64,000 nucleotides of DNA from an uncultured Fibrobacter sp. (GCA_946413655.1 CAMKLO010000006.1:17192-81191), one strand, 5' to 3'; shown: positions 9,314 to 20,081, counted from the stretch's first letter. Program-made: numbers and translations. Notes: generated by a model from the letters alone, not told the origin.

Positions 9314-10438
9314 ATGGTTCATTTCGACTACCTCATCGTAGGCTCCGGCCTTTTCGGGGCAACTTTTGCATACCGCGCCCACAAAGCGGGCAAAAAGTGC
9401 CTGGTCATCGACAAGCGCGCACAACTGGGCGGAAACGTCTATTGCGAAAATGTCGAGGGCATCAACGTCCACAAATACGGCGCACACATTTTCCATACGA
9501 GCAACAAGCAGGTATGGGATTTCGTGAATTCCATCGTCGAATTCAACCGCTACACGAACAGCCCTGTCGCAAATTACAAGGGCAAACTTTACAACCTGCC
9601 GTTCAACATGAACACGTTCTACCAGATGTGGGGCGTTACGACCCCGGCAGAGGCTCACGCGAAAATCGAAGAGCAAAAGGCGGAAGCTATCGCGGCATTG
9701 AACGGCCGCGAGCCTGTAAACCTCGAAGAACAGGCGCTCACGCTCGTGGGCAAGGACATCTTCAACACACTCATCAAGGAATACACCGAAAAACAATGGG
9801 GCCGAGATTGCCGGGACCTTCCTGCGTTCATCATCAAGCGCCTCCCAGTACGGCTCGTATTCGACAACAACTACTTCAACGACAAGTACCAAGGCATCCC
9901 CATCGGCGGCTACAACAAACTCATCGACGGACTGCTGGAAGGAATCGAAACGCGCACTGGCGTCGATTTCTTTGCGGAATACAAGGGCAACTGGCAAGAG
10001 ATTGCGAACAAGCTCGTCTACACGGGAGCCCTCGACGAATATTTCGGTTACAGCCTCGGCAAACTCGATTGGCGTACAGTCAGCTTCAAGACGCGTATCG
10101 AAGACACGCCGAACTTTCAAGGGAACGCCGTCGTCAACTACACATCGCACGAACAGCCTTACACGCGCATCATCGAACACAAACATTTCGAAATGTTCGG
10201 CGCCGACGTCTATAATGTTCCCAAGACCGTCATTTCGGAAGAATACTCCACCGAGTACAAAGAAGGCATGGAGCCCTACTACCCCGTCAACGACGAGCGC
10301 AACAACAAACTGGCCGAAGATTACCGCAAGCTCGCCGCCCAAGAGACAAACGTCATCTTCGGCGGACGCTTGGCGCAGTACAAGTATTACGACATGGCCC
10401 CCGTCATTGAACAAGTGCTGAATATCGAAAAATTCTAA
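9314..10438 (+). CDS. glf: UDP-galactopyranose mutase
   Basis: FDYLIVGSGLFGATFAYRAHKAGKKCLVIDKRAQLGGNVY...KYGAHIFHTS. Confidence 0.95.
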   Translation: MVHFDYLIVGSGLFGATFAYRAHKAGKKCLVIDKRAQLGGNVYCENVEGINVHKYGAHIFHTSNKQVWDFVNSIVEFNRYTNSPVANYKGKLYNLPFNMNTFYQMWGVTTPAEAHAKIEEQKAEAIAALNGREPVNLEEQALTLVGKDIFNTLIKEYTEKQWGRDCRDLPAFIIKRLPVRLVFDNNYFNDKYQGIPIGGYNKLIDGLLEGIETRTGVDFFAEYKGNWQEIANKLVYTGALDEYFGYSLGKLDWRTVSFKTRIEDTPNFQGNAVVNYTSHEQPYTRIIEHKHFEMFGADVYNVPKTVISEEYSTEYKEGMEPYYPVNDERNNKLAEDYRKLAAQETNVIFGGRLAQYKYYDMAPVIEQVLNIEKF

Positions 10439-10447
10439 GTTATTTCT

Positions 10448-11353
10448 ATGCTTGACGATTCCAAAATAAAGATTCTAGTCTGTTGCCACAAGCCCTGCGA
10501 ATTGCCTCAGGACAACATTTTTTTACCGATTCATGTCGGTGCGGCACTCTCTGACATGAGTCTCGGAATCCAGCGCGATGACCAACTGAACGGAGAGCCT
10601 TGCGACAACATCAGTAGCAAAAACCGCAGTTTTTGCGAGTTGACCGCAATTTACTGGGCTTGGAAAAACATCAAGAAAATTTATCCTGAATTGCAGTATA
10701 TCGGGCTAAACCACTATCGCCGTTTTTTTTCGTTTAACGAGACTCGACTCACCGCAAGCGGCATTCCCAAAGATGTAAAGAATATCTCTGGATACAAACT
10801 CGACACGCCCCAAATCGAATTCTGTCTTTTTGCAAACAAAGTCATCACAACTCCCAAGGCGCACCTCAAAACGTCCGTCGCTAGTGGCTACGAACACGCC
10901 CACTACAGTTCCGACTTGCGAATCGTTCACGACATCGTGCGTGAAGAGTTTCCTGAATCCCTCCAAGCCTTCAACGACGTTTTACTCGGCTGCAATTACT
11001 TCTACGATTGCAACATGTTCATCATGCCATGGAACGAATTCGACAAATATTGCGAATGGCTTTTCGCGATTCTCTTTGAAGCCGAAAAGCGTATTGACAT
11101 CAGCCATTACGACACCTACCAAAAGAGAATCTTTGGATTCATGGCAGAACGCCTCTGGACCGTATGGGTCAAGCATAGGCGCTATTCGCTCCAAAACTTG
11201 AACTACCTCGTTTATACTGAAGCCCCCAAAAAAGTAAATGACGGCATCATAGCCCGGCTAAAGCACCACAGAATGCTTTTCAAGGACAATTTTGCCTTTT
11301 TCCTCTCAAAAACTCGTAAAGACAAGCAAGAACGTTACTGGACCGTTCCATAA
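10448..11353 (+). CDS. DUF4422 domain protein (putative glycosyltransferase)
   Basis: NRSFCELTAIYWAWKNIK...YIGLNHYRRFF. Confidence 0.85.
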   Translation: MLDDSKIKILVCCHKPCELPQDNIFLPIHVGAALSDMSLGIQRDDQLNGEPCDNISSKNRSFCELTAIYWAWKNIKKIYPELQYIGLNHYRRFFSFNETRLTASGIPKDVKNISGYKLDTPQIEFCLFANKVITTPKAHLKTSVASGYEHAHYSSDLRIVHDIVREEFPESLQAFNDVLLGCNYFYDCNMFIMPWNEFDKYCEWLFAILFEAEKRIDISHYDTYQKRIFGFMAERLWTVWVKHRRYSLQNLNYLVYTEAPKKVNDGIIARLKHHRMLFKDNFAFFLSKTRKDKQERYWTVP

Positions 11354-11371
11354 GTTTTTTATTTTTGAACC

Positions 11372-11791
11372 ATGAGCGAAAAAAAATACAAGCGAGCGAT
11401 TACCTACGGGACATACGATCTTTTCCATATCGGTCACTTGCGTCTTCTCAAAAGAATCGCTAATTTAGCAGAAGAAGTATATGTAGCGGTTTCCTCCGAC
11501 GAATTCAACGCATTGAAAGGGAAAAAATGCATCGTCCCATTTGAAAACCGCAAAGAAATTGTCGAAGCCCTCCGCATGGTCACAAAAGTTATCCGTGAAG
11601 ACAACTGGGAACAAAAAATAAGCGATGTTCAAAAATACGGTTGCGACTTGTTCGTCATGGGCAGCGATTGGACAGGGAAATTCGATTTCCTTAAAGATTA
11701 CTGCGACGTCATCTATCTTCCCAGAACTGAAGGAGTCAGTACAACAGAAATCAAGCAGGATATAAAATCTCCTAAAGGTTCTTCATGCTAG
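11372..11791 (+). CDS. Cytidylyltransferase family protein (TagD/glycerol-3-phosphate cytidylyltransferase-like)
   Basis: ITYGTYDLFHIGHLRLLKRIA (HxGH), MGSDWTGKFD, YLPRTEGVSTTEIK. Confidence 0.9.
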   Translation: MSEKKYKRAITYGTYDLFHIGHLRLLKRIANLAEEVYVAVSSDEFNALKGKKCIVPFENRKEIVEALRMVTKVIREDNWEQKISDVQKYGCDLFVMGSDWTGKFDFLKDYCDVIYLPRTEGVSTTEIKQDIKSPKGSSC

Positions 11792-12780
11792 AAATTGTTC
11801 TTTGCACAGATGAAAATTATGTCATGCCGACATCCGTCCTCATGACATCCATCGGGCTTACCAATCCAGACCTGAGCATTCATTACAATATCATTTCCAC
11901 AAAATTAGGCCAGGAATTTAAAGATAAGCTATCTAGGCATCTCGGGAACAAGCATTCCAGCATTTCCTTTTACTGTCTTAACGAATCGTATTTGAAAGAC
12001 TGTCCCGTCCGTCCCGGAGAACACGTTTCTCTCGCAACATACAACCGACTATTTCTCCCTTCAATCCTTCCGCAGGACACAGACAAAGTTCTCTACATTG
12101 ACGGAGACGTTATTTGCACCGACTCCATCCAGGAACTTTGGGAAACTCCTCTTGCAGGATTCGCTTCGGCTGCGGTTCCAGACATGCGCTGCAACGACAT
12201 CCGCATTTTGAACCGGCTTTCGCTTCCCAAAGACAGCGATTATTTCAATGCCGGAATCATGCTAATCAATCTCAAATGGTGGCGCGAAAATGACATCCAG
12301 AAAAAAACGCTCCAATACATAGCCGAGAATCAGGATGTATGCCAATATCACGATCAGGACGCCTTAAACGTCATACTCCACGGGCATATTGCAGAACTAC
12401 CTATCCGCTACAATTTACAAGAACATTTTTTTGAACCGCTAAAGGACCAGTTCATCAGCCAAAGCCACTTCGAAGAATTACGTGAGGCATTATCTAATCC
12501 AAGCCTCATCCATTACACCGGCTTCAGGAAGCCCTGGCACAGAGAATGCGTCAACCCGCTAAAATCCATTTGGGAATTCTTCTACAAAAAAACAGAATGG
12601 CAGAACACCAAACTAGGATTCCGCCACAAAGGATTTAGGCTTTTCAAATATAGGCTTCGTGAAAAAATCGCCAACTACGGCCTGATGACATCAAAAAACA
12701 TATACAAAGGTATGAATTTTTCAGAAATTCAGCAGGCCGTCACAAATAAAGTCGAACAAAAAGTCAAAACCATCGGCTGA
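11785..12780 (+). CDS. Glycosyltransferase family 8
   Basis: MLEIVLCTDENYVMPTSVLMTSI, KVLYIDGDVICTDSIQELW, NAGIMLINLKWWRE. Confidence 0.92.
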   Translation: MLEIVLCTDENYVMPTSVLMTSIGLTNPDLSIHYNIISTKLGQEFKDKLSRHLGNKHSSISFYCLNESYLKDCPVRPGEHVSLATYNRLFLPSILPQDTDKVLYIDGDVICTDSIQELWETPLAGFASAAVPDMRCNDIRILNRLSLPKDSDYFNAGIMLINLKWWRENDIQKKTLQYIAENQDVCQYHDQDALNVILHGHIAELPIRYNLQEHFFEPLKDQFISQSHFEELREALSNPSLIHYTGFRKPWHRECVNPLKSIWEFFYKKTEWQNTKLGFRHKGFRLFKYRLREKIANYGLMTSKNIYKGMNFSEIQQAVTNKVEQKVKTIG

Positions 12781-12801
12781 CAGCGAATTCAGCAGATTCG
12801 T

Positions 12802-13638
12802 TTATTTATACTCAAGATCGACCATGATGGGCAAATGGTCCGAATGGTAACGCCACTTTTTTCCGTCGTAATAGCGTTCGTTCAACACTCCGTACCTCAA
12901 GACACTAAATGTCGGGCTCACGAAGACGTGGTCAATTTGCCAATTGCCGTAAGTATTAGGATCAAAGTTGTTGAAAGAATTATTCGGGGCGTAAGCGATC
13001 TTTGCTGCCTTCTTGGAATCCATAAGGATGGACGATCTCTGCATCGTATTGTAAGGTTCCTTGTCCGGTTCAACATTGGTATCGCCGGAGAAAATCGCAA
13101 GACCGCTCCCCGCGATTTCCTTAATTTTTCTTACCGTCAACTTTGCCGATTCCTTTCGTGCATCCCAGCTTTTATGGTCCCAATGACCATTAAATATAAA
13201 CAAAGGCTTCTTTCCCTTTTTCGGCATCAATTTTGCCCACGAACAATAACGAATCTGGCTTGCATTCCACCCAATTGAGCCTCGCTCTCCAGATTCCGAA
13301 TACCAGAACATTCCCGATTGTTGCTTTTTAAAAAGAGACTTCTTGAAAAAAATGGGATGGAAATAAATGGAATCGGCCTGTACATAATCGTATTCCGGCA
13401 ACAAAGCCACCAAATCGGCCACCTGATTCTTATCCGGTTCCTGCATAGAGATTATGTCAAAATCATAGAACTTGATTACCTCGGCAATCCTCGGAGCGCG
13501 CTTGCCCCAGCCATCACCATTGGCAGAATCCTTCGCATTGGCATAACGAATATTCCACGTCGCATACGTAATTTTTTCAGCAAGCGCAGGAGAGCAAAGG
13601 AGTCCAGCAATTACAAAAAAAACGGTTGATAGTTTCAT
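12802..13638 (-). CDS. Endonuclease/exonuclease/phosphatase family protein, secreted
   Basis: Signal peptide; ATWNIRYAN, DIISMQEPDKNQ, FNGHWDHKS, SGDTNVEPD, SDHLPIMVDLEY. Confidence 0.93.
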   Translation of the reverse strand: MKLSTVFFVIAGLLCSPALAEKITYATWNIRYANAKDSANGDGWGKRAPRIAEVIKFYDFDIISMQEPDKNQVADLVALLPEYDYVQADSIYFHPIFFKKSLFKKQQSGMFWYSESGERGSIGWNASQIRYCSWAKLMPKKGKKPLFIFNGHWDHKSWDARKESAKLTVRKIKEIAGSGLAIFSGDTNVEPDKEPYNTMQRSSILMDSKKAAKIAYAPNNSFNNFDPNTYGNWQIDHVFVSPTFSVLRYGVLNERYYDGKKWRYHSDHLPIMVDLEYK

Positions 13639-13730
13639 TTTACACCTTCCTTTTTAGATAGATAAAAAATAATAGTTTTCCGAAGACTTGTTTTGCGCAA
13701 ATAGAAACTTTTTTATATTTTCATCACGCT

Positions 13731-15089
13731 ATGATTGATTTTCTAGTCTATGCCATTTTCGCCTCCTGTTTTTTTATACTGCTGTACAAGGATACTGAAG
13801 CGCGTTTTTGTGCATTGTTTATCGGAACGCTTCTTTTTCCTTCTTGTATCTGGATTATCAATTCCCCGAAACTTTCGCCACAACACATTCTTCTCTACAC
13901 ATTCTTTTTAATCGAAATCACAAAAGACTACAATTTTTTCATCGAGTCTATAAAAAAATTTCCCTTCAAAATTCCGATACTACTAGTAATTATCTCATTT
14001 ATTTGTACCGTCTACACAAACAACAAATTTGACGTTAAAGAATATTATGTTCTAGCCCGTTATGTCATTGAACTATACGGCTATTTATTTGCATCGTTTA
14101 TCATCGGTCGTAAAATAGATATCATAAAGACTTTGCGGCAACTATTTCCAATCATGTTCATATTGGGTGTTCTCGGCGTACTTGAAGGACTGTTCAACGC
14201 CAACTATCCGTTCAAGTTCATCTGTTCCGCATTTCCATATTACGACGGCTTTTACGATCTTTCATCAAACATCAATGCTAGCGACGCATGGCGTACAAGG
14301 ACATTGCTGACAACGACGTATCCAACAGCCTATGGAACCCTCCTTTGCGGAATAATCCTCGTTTTCTTCCCGATGCTGAAAAAAATCGACATCAGCCTTC
14401 CATGGAAAATCGCATTTGTCATCATATACTTGACCAATCTGCTGCTCAGCGGAAGTAGAACCGGAATGCTTTGCTCCGCCATCGCACTGACGTTTTGGTT
14501 TACGAGAAAATGGCACTTTCTTATAAAGGCATTCATGATTTTTGCACTTGTCGTGACCGCTTATTTCAGCATTCAGCAAGTAATCGAAAACTTCTCGCAA
14601 GAAACTAGAGGAAGTTCTTTACAATTGCGAGAACAGCAATTGATTTTCTCAGTCATCCAAATTGCAGAAAAGCCCTTATTCGGAAACGGCGTCGGATACC
14701 TGACCAAATATATTTTTGAAACCGATGCCTATGGGGACAGAATCAAGAACGAAGACATTCTAGGAATGGAATCCATCCTTTTCCCCAAGCTTATCAATTA
14801 CGGGTTCGTAGGCCTGTTTTTGTACTTCCTTCTTTCTGTTTGGATTTTCATATACTTTTTCAAGCGAAGAAACGAAAGCGAAATGGCTATTTCTGGCGCA
14901 TTGGAAATATTCGCCATGACTCTATTTTTTGTGTTATCCGGAAACATGGGAAACGCATCTGCATACACCTATCTTATCATCGGACTACTCACAGGCGGGA
15001 TACTTTCTTCAGAAGAATCGAAACAAGAGGTAAATATATCCAAAGAACCCCAAATGGAATCTCTGGAGCAAGACGTAAGGGACGAATGA
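13731..15089 (+). CDS. O-antigen polymerase/ligase (Wzy/WaaL-like) membrane protein
   Basis: Multiple TM segments; LLSGSRTGMLCSAIAL and EKPLFGNGVGY are typical of the O-antigen ligase family. Confidence 0.82.
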   Translation: MIDFLVYAIFASCFFILLYKDTEARFCALFIGTLLFPSCIWIINSPKLSPQHILLYTFFLIEITKDYNFFIESIKKFPFKIPILLVIISFICTVYTNNKFDVKEYYVLARYVIELYGYLFASFIIGRKIDIIKTLRQLFPIMFILGVLGVLEGLFNANYPFKFICSAFPYYDGFYDLSSNINASDAWRTRTLLTTTYPTAYGTLLCGIILVFFPMLKKIDISLPWKIAFVIIYLTNLLLSGSRTGMLCSAIALTFWFTRKWHFLIKAFMIFALVVTAYFSIQQVIENFSQETRGSSLQLREQQLIFSVIQIAEKPLFGNGVGYLTKYIFETDAYGDRIKNEDILGMESILFPKLINYGFVGLFLYFLLSVWIFIYFFKRRNESEMAISGALEIFAMTLFFVLSGNMGNASAYTYLIIGLLTGGILSSEESKQEVNISKEPQMESLEQDVRDE

Positions 15090-15998
15090 TTTTCCCAAAA
15101 ACGAAGCTTTCCATTGGCATATTTCCGATTTAGGAATCTCGCGATGGATGCTCCACAAAGCTTTTATCCGTTCAAAGCCACGATTATTGATTGCCGCCAA
15201 TGCAAATTTCCTTGCATAAATCGGGCAACGCCTCCGCATCAATGCGAATTCAAAATCGACATCATTTAAATCGGCCCATTCTTTTATTTTACGCCATCCA
15301 GCAATGCGATTTTCTAAAGAATACGTTCCTTTATTTGAAGACAGTTGTTCTAAATTCACTCGGTAATAGTAATAAGCATTGTTAACAACAGCAACTTTCG
15401 AAGCTTTATAAAGCGTTTCGATGCAAAAAAGAACATCTTCATTGTATTTCAAGGATACATCAAATTTTATGTCGGCAAGCAGATCCTTAGAAAAAAAGCA
15501 ACGCCATACGTATCCATTCAAGTCAATACCCGCCCCAAGCCTCCGTTTAAGGATATAATCCTTCTCCTCTAGCGAAAGAATCCTATCCGCACCTAACGCT
15601 AAAGGATTTTCCTTGATCTTTCCGGATTCCGAACTATAGAAAGGAACAATGCCTAATTCGACATCGAATTGAACAAACGACTGAAACGTTTTCACAAAGG
15701 CAGAAGCATCAATCCAATCATCGGCATCGATAAACGTGACGACTTCATTTCGAGCATTCTGCAATCCCAAATTGCGAGCTCGGCTCACACCTCCGTTTTC
15801 CACATGTAGCACATGAACTCGGGAATCAGCCTCAGCATACCGATTGCAAATTGACAAACTGGAATCTACCGAGCCATCGTCAATGATGACAAGTTCCCAT
15901 TCAACCATTTTTTTAAGATTCAGCACCGAATCAATGCACTGAGCCAAATGCTTTTCAGCGTTATAAACAGGAAGAATGAAGGATACAGATTTACTCAT
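15009..15998 (-). CDS. Glycosyltransferase family 2
   Basis: VSFILPVYNAEKHLAQCIDSVL...VIIDDGSVDSS...TFIDADDWID. Confidence 0.93.
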   Translation of the reverse strand: MSKSVSFILPVYNAEKHLAQCIDSVLNLKKMVEWELVIIDDGSVDSSLSICNRYAEADSRVHVLHVENGGVSRARNLGLQNARNEVVTFIDADDWIDASAFVKTFQSFVQFDVELGIVPFYSSESGKIKENPLALGADRILSLEEKDYILKRRLGAGIDLNGYVWRCFFSKDLLADIKFDVSLKYNEDVLFCIETLYKASKVAVVNNAYYYYRVNLEQLSSNKGTYSLENRIAGWRKIKEWADLNDVDFEFALMRRRCPIYARKFALAAINNRGFERIKALWSIHREIPKSEICQWKASFLGKSFVPYVLLQRFHLGFFGYIYLLFRFF

Positions 15999-17110
15999 AC
16001 TCGATCAAGAATCCATTGACAAGCTTGTTCAGAAGCATTTCCATTTTCGCAAACATGCCCATAAAAGTCCAGAATTTTTTTGCAGTTTTCAACGGCTTCC
16101 GATTCTTTAAAATCAAGTATAATCTGGAACAGGTCCTTGGCATTCTGCGCATACTTGAAAGGACTTTTTTCAAGATCAAAATTCAAACCGCGACTAGACT
16201 TGTAATCATCAAGATCAGGAACATACAATACTACAGGCCGATTCATCAAAACAAAATCGCCCACCAAGGAAGAATAATCCGAAATAACCATATCGGAAAT
16301 AAGCAGCAAGTCCTGCATTTCTGGATATTTAGAGGCATCAACAATCCGAGAATCGTTCTTCCATTCCGGTTGCATTTTCACTTTATGATGCTGACGGATT
16401 AAAACAGCCCATTTTTTCCCATCTCTTTTTTCAAGTTCATCTGCCAAATATGAAAAATCCAACAAATCCGCTGCCAGCCCATTGCCTCGAAAAGTCGGAG
16501 CGTACGTGAGAATCTTGTCAAAGCGTTCTAAATTCAAAGTTTTGCGAATCGATTCCACCTTAAATGCATTATCCTGAAACAATATATCATTGCGAGGAGA
16601 ACCGCAGTGCAAGATTTCTGCATTCGGATTTAATGAACGGCGAATAATTTCATCACCGTAATCCGAACCAGACAAAATAACATCCACATGTTTATACGCT
16701 TCAGAAAGCAGGGAGCTTCCATCCGATGTCTTATCCACATTTTTAAATGCACGGTCGCCATGCCACGTATCCATGTACAGTTGTCCTTTCCGTTTGCAAG
16801 GAACAATAAGGCCCGCATTTAGCACCCAAAATTTTGACGTAAACAATTCCCTATATTCTGCAAACGATTTCTTTTTCACGATTCGGACATAGTCTGGAAT
16901 ATCCGCAACATCGTTTACATCATTCATACTCCAGACAATTTCCATTGCAGGATCCATTTCATGCATTTTCTCCGAAATTGCCCTAGGATTGCATGCGTAA
17001 CGCAAACCATTGTAGGCTCTAAAAAAAATTTTTTTTCGGTTTAATCGATAGAATACCGAAATAAAAATGCACAAAACGCGAAGAATTGTATTCTTGATAA
17101 AACGGGTCAT
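15995..17110 (-). CDS. CDP-glycerol glycerophosphotransferase family protein (TagB/TagF-like)
   Basis: YMDTWHGDRAFKNVD, CGSPRNDILF, TYAPTFRGN, LLISDMVISDYSSLVGDFVLMNRPVVLY. Confidence 0.93.
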   Translation of the reverse strand: MTRFIKNTILRVLCIFISVFYRLNRKKIFFRAYNGLRYACNPRAISEKMHEMDPAMEIVWSMNDVNDVADIPDYVRIVKKKSFAEYRELFTSKFWVLNAGLIVPCKRKGQLYMDTWHGDRAFKNVDKTSDGSSLLSEAYKHVDVILSGSDYGDEIIRRSLNPNAEILHCGSPRNDILFQDNAFKVESIRKTLNLERFDKILTYAPTFRGNGLAADLLDFSYLADELEKRDGKKWAVLIRQHHKVKMQPEWKNDSRIVDASKYPEMQDLLLISDMVISDYSSLVGDFVLMNRPVVLYVPDLDDYKSSRGLNFDLEKSPFKYAQNAKDLFQIILDFKESEAVENCKKILDFYGHVCENGNASEQACQWILDRV

Positions 17111-18162
17111 TCACTAAGTTCCTTATAACATTTTTCTAATTTACCCAAAACAACTTTAGGCGAGAAAGCCTCCTGAGCATGTTTCCATCCGTATAAGCCC
17201 ATCTGTAAGCGGCTTTCTTTTTCATTGACCAATTTTTCAAGAGCCTGCGTCAACGCTGGAATATCGCCCGGTTTACAAAGAATACCACATTTTCCATCTT
17301 CAACAACTTCGGCAGTACCTCCGACAAACGTTGAAATCACAGGCAGACCCATGCCCAAAGCCTCTACTAAACTCATGCTAAAACGCTCCGCATACGATGG
17401 AAGAACTAGTAGATCAAATTTAGGGAGCATTTTCACATATTCAGAATGCACAACCCATGAAGAAACCTCAATATTGTTTCGTTTAGGAGATTCCTTAACG
17501 ACTGCACGCACTTGATTGACTTCGCCATCACCAAAAAGGAATAACTTTGTCTGTACCAAAAAATTCGCTTGCGAGAACGCATCAATAAGGTCATAAACAC
17601 CTTTACGTTTCCCAAAGCGTCCAGAAAAAATGATTTTGACAGGAGGTTCATGCGTTTCAAGATTTGCTGGTTTATCAGAAATATCAGCACCGGGATTTGG
17701 AACAATCATAAAATTGTCAATGGAAGGATCCAATTTTTGAACTATATCCTTCATTTCCGACGAAAGAATCAAGATCTTTTCAGCATGGTGAAAATAATCT
17801 CTCAGCATCCATTGGACTAAAGCGGATGCGTTCTCGGAAAATTTATCGAATACGCTTCCATGAATATGGACGGTATATTTCTTCCCCCGAAAACGTAAGC
17901 AACGGCTTACCAGATACTTCCTAAAAAAGCTTCCATAACTAGATGTATGAATCTGGTAAAATTCAAATTTTTTTGATGGAGCGAATAAAATTTTAACACA
18001 AAGCTTAATTAAAACAGGAATGGATCGAACAAAGGATCCGTTATACGATTCTATGAAATTTTCGTCCGGTAAATCGTACAATTTTTTGTAACTGACAAGC
18101 ACAGAACTGATACCGCCCTGCACAGCAAGCCCCGGACCAACATGACAAACCTTTTCGAGCAT
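17107..18162 (-). CDS. Glycosyltransferase family 4
   Basis: HIHGSVFDKF, FSGRFGKRKGVYDLI, LPSYAERFSMSLVEALGMGLPVISTFVGGTAEVV. Confidence 0.93.
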   Translation of the reverse strand: MLEKVCHVGPGLAVQGGISSVLVSYKKLYDLPDENFIESYNGSFVRSIPVLIKLCVKILFAPSKKFEFYQIHTSSYGSFFRKYLVSRCLRFRGKKYTVHIHGSVFDKFSENASALVQWMLRDYFHHAEKILILSSEMKDIVQKLDPSIDNFMIVPNPGADISDKPANLETHEPPVKIIFSGRFGKRKGVYDLIDAFSQANFLVQTKLFLFGDGEVNQVRAVVKESPKRNNIEVSSWVVHSEYVKMLPKFDLLVLPSYAERFSMSLVEALGMGLPVISTFVGGTAEVVEDGKCGILCKPGDIPALTQALEKLVNEKESRLQMGLYGWKHAQEAFSPKVVLGKLEKCYKELSE

Positions 18163-18182
18163 AGGGACAATCTAGAAAAAAA

Positions 18183-20081
18183 TTAAAGCACACGCAACTT
18201 CGTCACAAATTCGACGTTGCCCTTGCATTCCATCTTGGCATACAGATACTTCGTTGGAACTTTCTCGCCAAAGTGTTCCGAATACCAACCGTTATCACGA
18301 ACCGTATAAGAAAGTTTTTCATCCAAGGCCATAACCACACGGCGAGCGCCCGGAACCTCAATCGTAACCGAAGAACCGTCCAAAAGAGCAGTAACATTCG
18401 GGTGCAAATGGAACGGAATTTCAACAGTCGCCGCCTTATTACAGCGCAACGTATCAACAATCACGAATTCGTTCTTGTCGCGGTTGAACTGAATTTTTCG
18501 CGTATGGGAAACGCCTTCAGATTTATAACCGTCATGCGTCGCTTCGACAAAGTTTTCTCCGGCATTCAGCATTTTGCAATGGTAGTGGGCAAGCCACATA
18601 GTGGGACCCGCCTGATTCGCCTGATTTTTTCCATTTACGCATACTGTATTATGTGCAATCGTACTGACAAAATAAGCGCGCAAATCTTTATGCGTATGAT
18701 ACGTGAACGTTCCAGGATCAACGAGAACCGGCTTACCATCGACATGCAAAATAAAGCTTAGCGCATCCGCATGGGCGTGAGCCGCAATACTCAAGAAGCC
18801 TAGCGGAGCCGCATCGAAATGCAAATACGTTTCGCAAAAACCAGAACCTGCAATACCTTCTGCTCGTCTAAAGATAAAATGTCCACTCTCGGCAAAAAAA
18901 CGATTTCCGTCCATCACGAAGCCGGCAGCGACTGCAGGCATCATCACGAACTTTTCGCGACCAGCCACTCCGAATAAAAGTTCATTTTTTTCATCCCAGA
19001 GGGCATACGGACGCTTGAAGCTGGGTTCATCAAAATAGACCGCAAACGACGTCAACAATGATTTGAAATTATTGAAATGTCCGCCCGAATCCGGTCGCAG
19101 CACAAAGCCATCATCGCCATCGCCGTACATCGGGTAATTGCAATTGCAATCCAGCATGGCGTTCATGTAATCCGCCATAGAGTGCAAACGCTTGTTATAC
19201 GCCTCCGAAAACTCGACACCCGCACGACGCCCCACAACAGCCGCAATCAAGAAAAAGTCATCGATGAACTGGATGTATTCTGCCGCCTCTTCGCGATTGA
19301 CGCCCTCAGCGGTATTCTGTGTAAGGATTTCGCGTTCAAGCCCAGCCTTGGCATACTCCAGTCGTGCTTTGCGATTCGGAATATCCCAACCGCAGGCCGC
19401 CACAAACAGCCCCGCATATTCCGAAATCAAATGGTTGTTTGCCGAAGAACAAAGCGACGGATGGTTGTAGGAATATTCCGCATGCTCCAAAATCATCGGG
19501 AACCAAACATCACAAATAAACTTTTCTATTCCCGGCTCCGTGCTTCGCATGCTGTCAATATCCAGCACCCGCCAACAGAAGTACCAGCAAATCAAGCGCA
19601 AGTTCACCTCGATATTGCTGTACCAGTTGACACCCATCATGTACGGGTTTTCATTTTTCCAACTCGTCAAATGGTAACGAAACAAATCCAAATACTTTCT
19701 GTTCCCGCTATTTTTATAAAGCATCGCAATATGCAGCATAAACTGCATGCGATTCACTTCCCACACATGCTTGGCACTGCCATACTTGTCACTGCGAATA
19801 TCGATTTTATGAGCAAAGGACTTCGGGAATTTCCTTTCTGTCGATAAATCCAAATGCCAACGGACGGGTTTGAAAATGTCAAGCGTTTTATCAAAAATCG
19901 GATAATCCAAATGTGCCGAGCCATCCTCAATTATCGAAGATTCCGGCAATTCCACCGAAGCGGTAGATTTTTTCATCAGCCGCTTGTCGAACACGTGCGT
20001 ACGCACCCGCTGGCGGATACGATAAAAAAATTCACCTAGAGAAAAAGTTTTTAAGCGTTTAATGTACCAAGAAAAAGACAT
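18183..20081 (-). CDS. Heparinase II/III family (alginate-lyase-like) protein
   Basis: RYHLTSWKNENPYMMGVNWYSNIEVNLRLICW, AHADALSFILHVDGKPVLVDPGTFTYH. Confidence 0.9.
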   Translation of the reverse strand: MSFSWYIKRLKTFSLGEFFYRIRQRVRTHVFDKRLMKKSTASVELPESSIIEDGSAHLDYPIFDKTLDIFKPVRWHLDLSTERKFPKSFAHKIDIRSDKYGSAKHVWEVNRMQFMLHIAMLYKNSGNRKYLDLFRYHLTSWKNENPYMMGVNWYSNIEVNLRLICWYFCWRVLDIDSMRSTEPGIEKFICDVWFPMILEHAEYSYNHPSLCSSANNHLISEYAGLFVAACGWDIPNRKARLEYAKAGLEREILTQNTAEGVNREEAAEYIQFIDDFFLIAAVVGRRAGVEFSEAYNKRLHSMADYMNAMLDCNCNYPMYGDGDDGFVLRPDSGGHFNNFKSLLTSFAVYFDEPSFKRPYALWDEKNELLFGVAGREKFVMMPAVAAGFVMDGNRFFAESGHFIFRRAEGIAGSGFCETYLHFDAAPLGFLSIAAHAHADALSFILHVDGKPVLVDPGTFTYHTHKDLRAYFVSTIAHNTVCVNGKNQANQAGPTMWLAHYHCKMLNAGENFVEATHDGYKSEGVSHTRKIQFNRDKNEFVIVDTLRCNKAATVEIPFHLHPNVTALLDGSSVTIEVPGARRVVMALDEKLSYTVRDNGWYSEHFGEKVPTKYLYAKMECKGNVEFVTKLRVL

